Shown one piece after another: positions 59,375-64,000 of a DNA stretch of 64,000 nucleotides (position 1 is its first letter; every line of letters starts with the position of its first letter). Made by a program: the position numbers and the translations under genes. The notes under the pieces are model-generated. The model was not told the DNA's origin. It saw nothing but the letters and a program-made list of their open reading frames with translations, and ran no database searches. The stretch is from Owenia fusiformis (taxonomy: Eukaryota; Annelida; Polychaeta; Sabellida; Oweniidae). The DNA is taken from NCBI GenBank assembly GCA_903813345.2, contig CAIIXF020000007.1:37902759-37966758 (forward strand), written 5' to 3'.

Positions 59375-59700
59375 TATAATATTATCATTCAAAACACTAC
59401 CATATGTCTCCACCTTTATCTGTTGACGTCATCGCTGTATTTTTATTGATGGCTTTGAACAAGGCATGTACAAATTATTATTTTATTACCATGTTAACAC
59501 CATAATTGACACATCTTAATGTTTTTTCTCTCCAATTCATTTTATATCATGACATTCAATTCAATGTCAATTTATAATTTCAGTGAATTGATGTTTCTAA
59601 CTTATGTATTAATTGAAAGATGGCAGCACCTCTTTTCACTATATAGCCAAGAAAGGTACTAAAGACATCTATCTCCATTTGCAGGTGTCCTCTTCAACAT
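59375..59700. other. Gene-free DNA
   Basis: Nothing supported. Confidence 0.45.
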
Positions 59701-59702
59701 AC

Positions 59703-59853
59703 CACCGGCGGACTGCCCCCCCCCAAAAAAAAATTGTAGGGCTTCAACTTTTAAGGCCACATTATCAAAAATGGGCCCTAAATGTTCAAAAATTTGAGCC
59801 AAATTTTGGGATTTGAAATTTGGGACCCCTTGTTAGCCTCTGGATCTGCCAGT
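59703..59853. mobile_element. GGCGGATCC-family element, short
   Basis: The ends CCGGCGGACTG and GGATCTGCCAG are diverged forms of the family termini, with a C run, an A run and AGGCC/TTTGGG words inside. Confidence 0.55.
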
Positions 59854-59854
59854 G

Positions 59855-60325
59855 CATACTCTTTGTAGCTAGTTTTTATATTGCATCCTTTTGATTTGAA
59901 TGTTATTGAATCTAATCTCATTTGTTGTCAAGTCATCCGTCTTATGTAAAAGACATGAGATTGGATGGATATACAAGGGTTTCACTCTAATTTCTCACAA
60001 TAGGCTTAATAAATGCAGACAACAAGCAGAATTAATGGAAATCATAGATTTAACATGAAAACTTAAAAAGTTCCTAAAACAATCGGTGAAAATTGCATGT
60101 TGCCTGCTGCTTATGAGACCCCTGGATATATATATTTTTAACAGGAATCATGTTAACTTTTGATCGGGGTTGTAGAAAGTTCAAATTGTGAACATTTAAT
60201 TTGATGAGAAAGGTGAAAGACACAACACTTTGGAAACCATGGAAACTACTTTAGATATGCAACAAGAAACAACCAAAATGCAACTGAATCTGAATCCTTT
60301 TACATATTGGATGTCCGATGAAACT
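59855..60325. other. Gene-free DNA
   Basis: Nothing supported. Confidence 0.5.
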
Positions 60326-60329
60326 TGTA

Positions 60330-60520
60330 AAGTGGAACACCTCTAGAAGTGCAACACCTCTAGAAGTGGAACACCTCTGTTATTAGAACACTTGTCAGAG
60401 TACCAATACCAACTGACGTAATGTTACATGAACCACTGGTATGAACCAGTAGAACACCTTTCAAGTAGAACACTTTACAGAGGAACCAAAGGTGTTCCAC
60501 TTAAACAGGTTTTAGCGTAC
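60330..60520. mobile_element. CAGTAAAACC-family element, decayed
   Basis: Three GTGGAACACCTCTAGAA units, then AGTAGAACACCTTTCAAG, then a right end AAACAGGTTTTAGCGTAC. The left end is decayed. Confidence 0.55.
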
Positions 60521-60934
60521 ATGTACAAGCAGAAGCTAGACACTACAAATAGAAAATTGAATAACTTGTTTTTAAACTTGGCTGATATTACATGATAACT
60601 TAGCTATAATATTACATGCAGAAAACGCAACATCCCAAATGTTTATTTCTTTTTAGACCCATCTTGTTGAACATCTTTGTTTCTTTCTTTTAGACCCATC
60701 CTACCAAAAAGGTTTTCTTCAAAATAAATGCTGTTATAAATATTTTGGATTTTATTGTTAAATATCTATTGCTTCAAAAAAGTTTGATATTACATTGAAA
60801 TATACAGATTAATGATTATATATTTTTAATACTATGATATTTTCTTTAAAATTGCCTGAAATAAAATGACAGGCTTAACTATATTACTTAATGGCCAAAT
60901 ATTAGAGATTAATAGAATGATTGTTTCAACCTTG

Positions 60935-61008
60935 GAATAACATGATTATACCATTTCAATAACATGATAATACCATTGAAATAACATGATTATACCATTG
61001 GAATAACA
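60935..61008. repeat. TAACATGATTATACCATT repeat
   Basis: Three to four units of about 25 bp. Confidence 0.85.
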
Positions 61009-61009
61009 A

Positions 61010-62004
61010 ATGATGTTATTACATCATCTAACGGAATGTGTCTTATATATTATAAGTGATTGTACTTGAGGTTGGTGAAAGTATAATTAATGTATCTTGA
61101 TAATATCCGTTGAACAAATTCTCACAAGTTTTATAATCCTGAATTTATCATTTGAGTAAATATGAGATATGGTAATTACATATAAGTTGATTAATATGAG
61201 ATACAGAATATGACCAAGTTTTATGTCATCATAACACATTTGAAGTTTATTTACCTTCCATGATTGAAATATACAGGATACAAGTACAAATGTATTTCTT
61301 AGTTTTATGTTAATTTTGTTTTAACGGACGGATGGATGGAAACATTAAAGCTGGTTTATATCGAGAAGCGAGTTCCATCTTTAATTAATTACAGTGATTA
61401 ATTACTGGGTCAAGGGCTGGTCGATGCTGGTCAACCTGTATCGCACTTACGCTTCAGTTGCCACTTAGAGAATACAGGCTCTATGTGCAGGCTAACCCGC
61501 CACTACTGGGGACGGGGTCTTAAGGACACGGATCCATTGCTGATTGGGAATTTTCACCCAAATATAAATGTGCCGTTTCGATTGTAACGCATTGGCTTCA
61601 ATTTATACCACACACTTTCGAATATTCTTTCCTTGGAACCGCACGGTCCCAATTTATTCTCTTTATACACATCAGCGTTGATCTGTACCCCAAAGCCAAA
61701 TGTATATATTGTATTTTATTTTGTATCAAAAATAATAAACTATCTCTACCAACATTCGTCTTCTTTGATATAAATGTGTAGTTGTCTAAATAACTTGCCT
61801 AATTACGTTTCATCACTACTTTGTAACTTTGTAGCCATACAAAAATCTCCCTTTGACTTGAATAATTAACTATCATTTTTATAGTACCATTTTGAGTCTG
61901 ATAATTATACCATTTGAAATGTAATCAATAAAGAAAAGGTGCATTATCTGTTGAATACAAAAAATATACTATAGATTTTTGGGGTTAAAGTGAAAAATTC
62001 TCGG
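61010..62004. other. Gene-free DNA with CpG-richer segment
   Basis: Positions 61360-61680 have more G, C and CpG than the surroundings, for example CTGGTCGATGCTGGTCAACC and CTAACCCGCCACTACTGGGG. No long open frame, tRNA or splice pattern was found. It could be untranslated exon, promoter or old repeat. Confidence 0.35.
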
Positions 62005-62012
62005 AAGAAGTA

Positions 62013-62275
62013 CAAGGAGGATTGGAAGGGCCGTTATTCAAACTCTGAACTCTGTCGCCCAGTGAGGACCAATTTGGTAACAATATTACTCATATTTTGA
62101 AGACTAGAACTGCTGAGGAAGCTTGAATACTATCAAAATATTCGAAATGACCATCTTTAATAGAAATACTTGGTGCAGAGAGAATTAAAAAAAATATTTT
62201 TACTTAATTGTTCCACTTAGTCTTACTGCAGGCAACGGAGTATAGAGTTTGAATAATGGTTGCCAATCCTCCTTG
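62013..62275. mobile_element. CAAGGAGGATTGG TIR element, copy 2
   Basis: CAAGGAGGATTGGAAGGGCC then TTATTCAAACTCTGAACTC at the left is matched by the inverse of the right end (62232-62275). The flanks AAGAAGTA and AAGAAGTC (62005-62012 and 62276-62283) agree at 7 of 8 positions, a likely target-site duplication. The terminal 13 bp equal those of the element at 34073, but the insides differ. Confidence 0.75.
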
Positions 62276-62341
62276 AAGAAGTCGAAGAAATATTAGTTCC
62301 TAGTTGTAGTTATCAAGGGTTATGTAACCCTGGCAGAATAA

Positions 62342-62540
62342 TTGAATTAAAGAGGTGTTCACATTAAAGAGGTTTTTGCATTAAAGAGGTGTTCGCATTA
62401 AAGAGGTGTACACATTAAAGAGGTGTTCACATTAAAGAGGGGTTCGCATTAAAGAGGTGTTCAATTAAAGAGGTGTTCGCATTAAAGAGGTGTTCACATT
62501 AAAGAGGTGTTCGCATTAAAGAGGGGTTCGCATTAAAGGA
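62342..62540. repeat. ATTAAAGAGGTGTTCAC 17-bp array
   Basis: About 11 copies of a 17-bp unit, with GTTCAC/GTTCGC variants. The AGGTGTTCAC core ties it to the inside of CAGTAAAACC elements, but no terminal repeats are visible here. Confidence 0.9.
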
Positions 62541-62726
62541 TAAGCAAGTTATATGGTATTCTAATCAAGGGTACAAGAGTTGGGTGTCTGTTAGTCTTGA
62601 AAATTTACACCCTTCTCTCAGTTCTTTATATTGCGAGTTGAAAATCAGAAAGATGTGATGAAGATCAGAAAGTCTCTATCCAGAATCTAATGGTACATCC
62701 CATAATCGGAGTTTTATGTGATAGCT

Positions 62727-62917
62727 GAGGCCCGTAGCCAGGATTTGCAAAGGGGGGTTCACTTTTTGAAAAAATCCAGGGGGTTCACTTTTGAAAGTTT
62801 AATTTGGTCCAAAATCACTTAAAAATACTCAGAATGGTGAAAACCTGCATGATTTTGAAAGATTTTTTGGCCAGGGTGGGGTTCGCTTGAACTCATAGAC
62901 CCGACTGGCTACGGCCG
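62727..62917. mobile_element. CCCGTAGCCAGG-family TIR element, copy 2
   Basis: GAGGCCCGTAGCCAGGATTT at the left and ACTGGCTACGGCC at the right. The inside closely matches 9960-10159, including GCATGATTTTGAAAGATTTT. The right end directly abuts, or is interrupted by, the next element. Confidence 0.7.
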
Positions 62918-63183
62918 CACTGGCGGATCTGGGGGGCCTGGGGGCCTGCCCCCCTTGGGTGGGCCTAAAACCCAAAAGTCGGCCTTTTTGGTCATTACTG
63001 GGTCTTTAAGGACCTAATTTTTTAATTTCAGGCCAAATTTTGAAGAAAATGTGCCTCAAAATTTCAAAATTTGGGCCTACTCTTAGGTTTTAGAGGCCCA
63101 AAATTGTTTTTCGCGCAAGCGTGGACGTTTTTTCTCTGACCTGAAATTTAGGCCCCCCTTGTTGGTTCCCAGATCCGCCCCTG
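62918..63183. mobile_element. GGCGGATCC-family element, adjacent copy
   Basis: The ends CACTGGCGGATCTGGGG and CCCAGATCCGCCCCTG are inverted. The inside has GGGTGGGCCTAAAACCC, TTTGGGCC and AAATTT words. After it comes GGCCTGTAGC, which may be the displaced end of the preceding element. Confidence 0.65.
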
Positions 63184-64000
63184 GGCCTGTAGCTATACCC
63201 TTGAAACAAAGCAATTATGATAATTGTACACATATAATCTGCTTATATGGTTACTGCTTGAGAAAGTAGCATCTGAAAGTTATAAAATCATAAATTAGTC
63301 AAGATCACAATATGTCACCACTTGAGCTATATTCTCACTGGATAGATGGGAATCAAGTTTTCATCAAATTCATTATGATGGAAAGGCAATATGGGGCAGT
63401 ACCCTTAATTCGTCAATACAACTCAACCTCCAACTTTCCCTCATTAAACAAAGCTAACATTAGGAGGTGTAGGATGTAGGGTTTATCCCAAGGGAAATAT
63501 ATATATTTCCAGAGGGAAATAATGTTTATTTTTTAAACTTTAAATGGGCTTAATGGAAAAAGAGAGCTTTTTGTTCTGACCTTGGTGATAGTAAGATAGG
63601 AATACAGAAATATCAATCCCACCATTTCCACTTCCTAGATACACATATATAATATATTCCTGCATATTTTGTCCTTAGAGCCTCATTAGCTATGCAAGGT
63701 TTACATTAGGAGCAGGCAACAGGTGATTTTCACCAGTTGTTTTCACAAAATCGCCTATTGTTTTTAGAGATTTTCAACTTTTTTTTAATTTATGATTTCC
63801 ATCAATTTTGGCTGTGGTTTTCATTTATTTAGCCTGCTGTGCAAAATTCTAGTGAAATCCTTGCTATGGGAAACATATTACATAATCATATACATGTCTT
63901 GTGAAAACCTAAATGAACACCAAAATTAAGTTGAAAATAAGAAATACACACGTGGATTTCACATTTTTCTTGAAAAGGTCAGGAAAAATAGTCTTGCGAC
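63184..64000. other. Gene-free DNA at window end
   Basis: A perfect 18-nt palindrome GGAAATATATATATTTCC lies at 63493-63510. No gene seen. Confidence 0.5.

Noticed and set aside
61360-61680. CpG-richer stretch as a tRNA cluster or exon
   Set aside because: No cloverleaf, no B-box pattern, no long open frame and no matched splice sites were seen.

Overview
This window reads as AT-rich eukaryotic nuclear DNA. It has no dense ORFs, no operons, no ribosome-binding sites and no prokaryotic features. Transposon debris, minisatellites and satellites fill most of it. Several dispersed families look like ones I associate with marine invertebrates, especially molluscs: GC-rich elements ending in GGCGGATCC, elements ending in CCCGTAGCCAGG, elements ending in CAGTAAAACC, and a GGTGAGCTATTGCAACC repeat. 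A bivalve or other mollusc is my best guess, but amphioxus, a hemichordate or a cnidarian cannot be excluded from sequence alone.

Only two segments look like protein-coding exons, both on the plus strand. Positions 23434-23596 look like an initial coding exon: it has a strong Kozak ATG, local CpG enrichment and a consensus splice donor. Positions 37681-37829 look like a possible internal exon. I recognise neither product. Their phases do not join directly, so any shared gene would need at least one more exon. The simplest reading is intergenic DNA on the left, then one gene with very large, repeat-filled introns.

Layout. 0-8 kb: palindromic MITE, GC-rich GGCGGATCC elements, a CAAC/CAAT array and CAGTAAAACC elements. 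8.9-11.3 kb: a 41-bp array and a related array of about 81-bp dimers, with a small TIR element between them. 11.9-17 kb: TIR elements, including one bounded by TTAA. 18-19.5 kb: a Helitron-like block with three internal copies. 23.4-24.2 kb: candidate exon running straight into a 26-bp minisatellite. 24.6-30.6 kb: about 63 copies of a 94/96-bp satellite. 32-33.4 kb: a large CAGTAAAACC composite. 34-37.6 kb: a TIR element with a 9-bp duplication and small arrays. 37.7-41 kb: second candidate exon running into a 119-bp array. 43.3-47.8 kb: two related arrays in opposite orientation. 49.5-64 kb: many short TIR elements and minisatellites.

The most unusual signal is that two unrelated minisatellites each begin on the 3' end and splice donor of a candidate exon. 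Each array therefore repeats the exon-intron junction many times. Repeat counts and boundaries were made by eye and are approximate.
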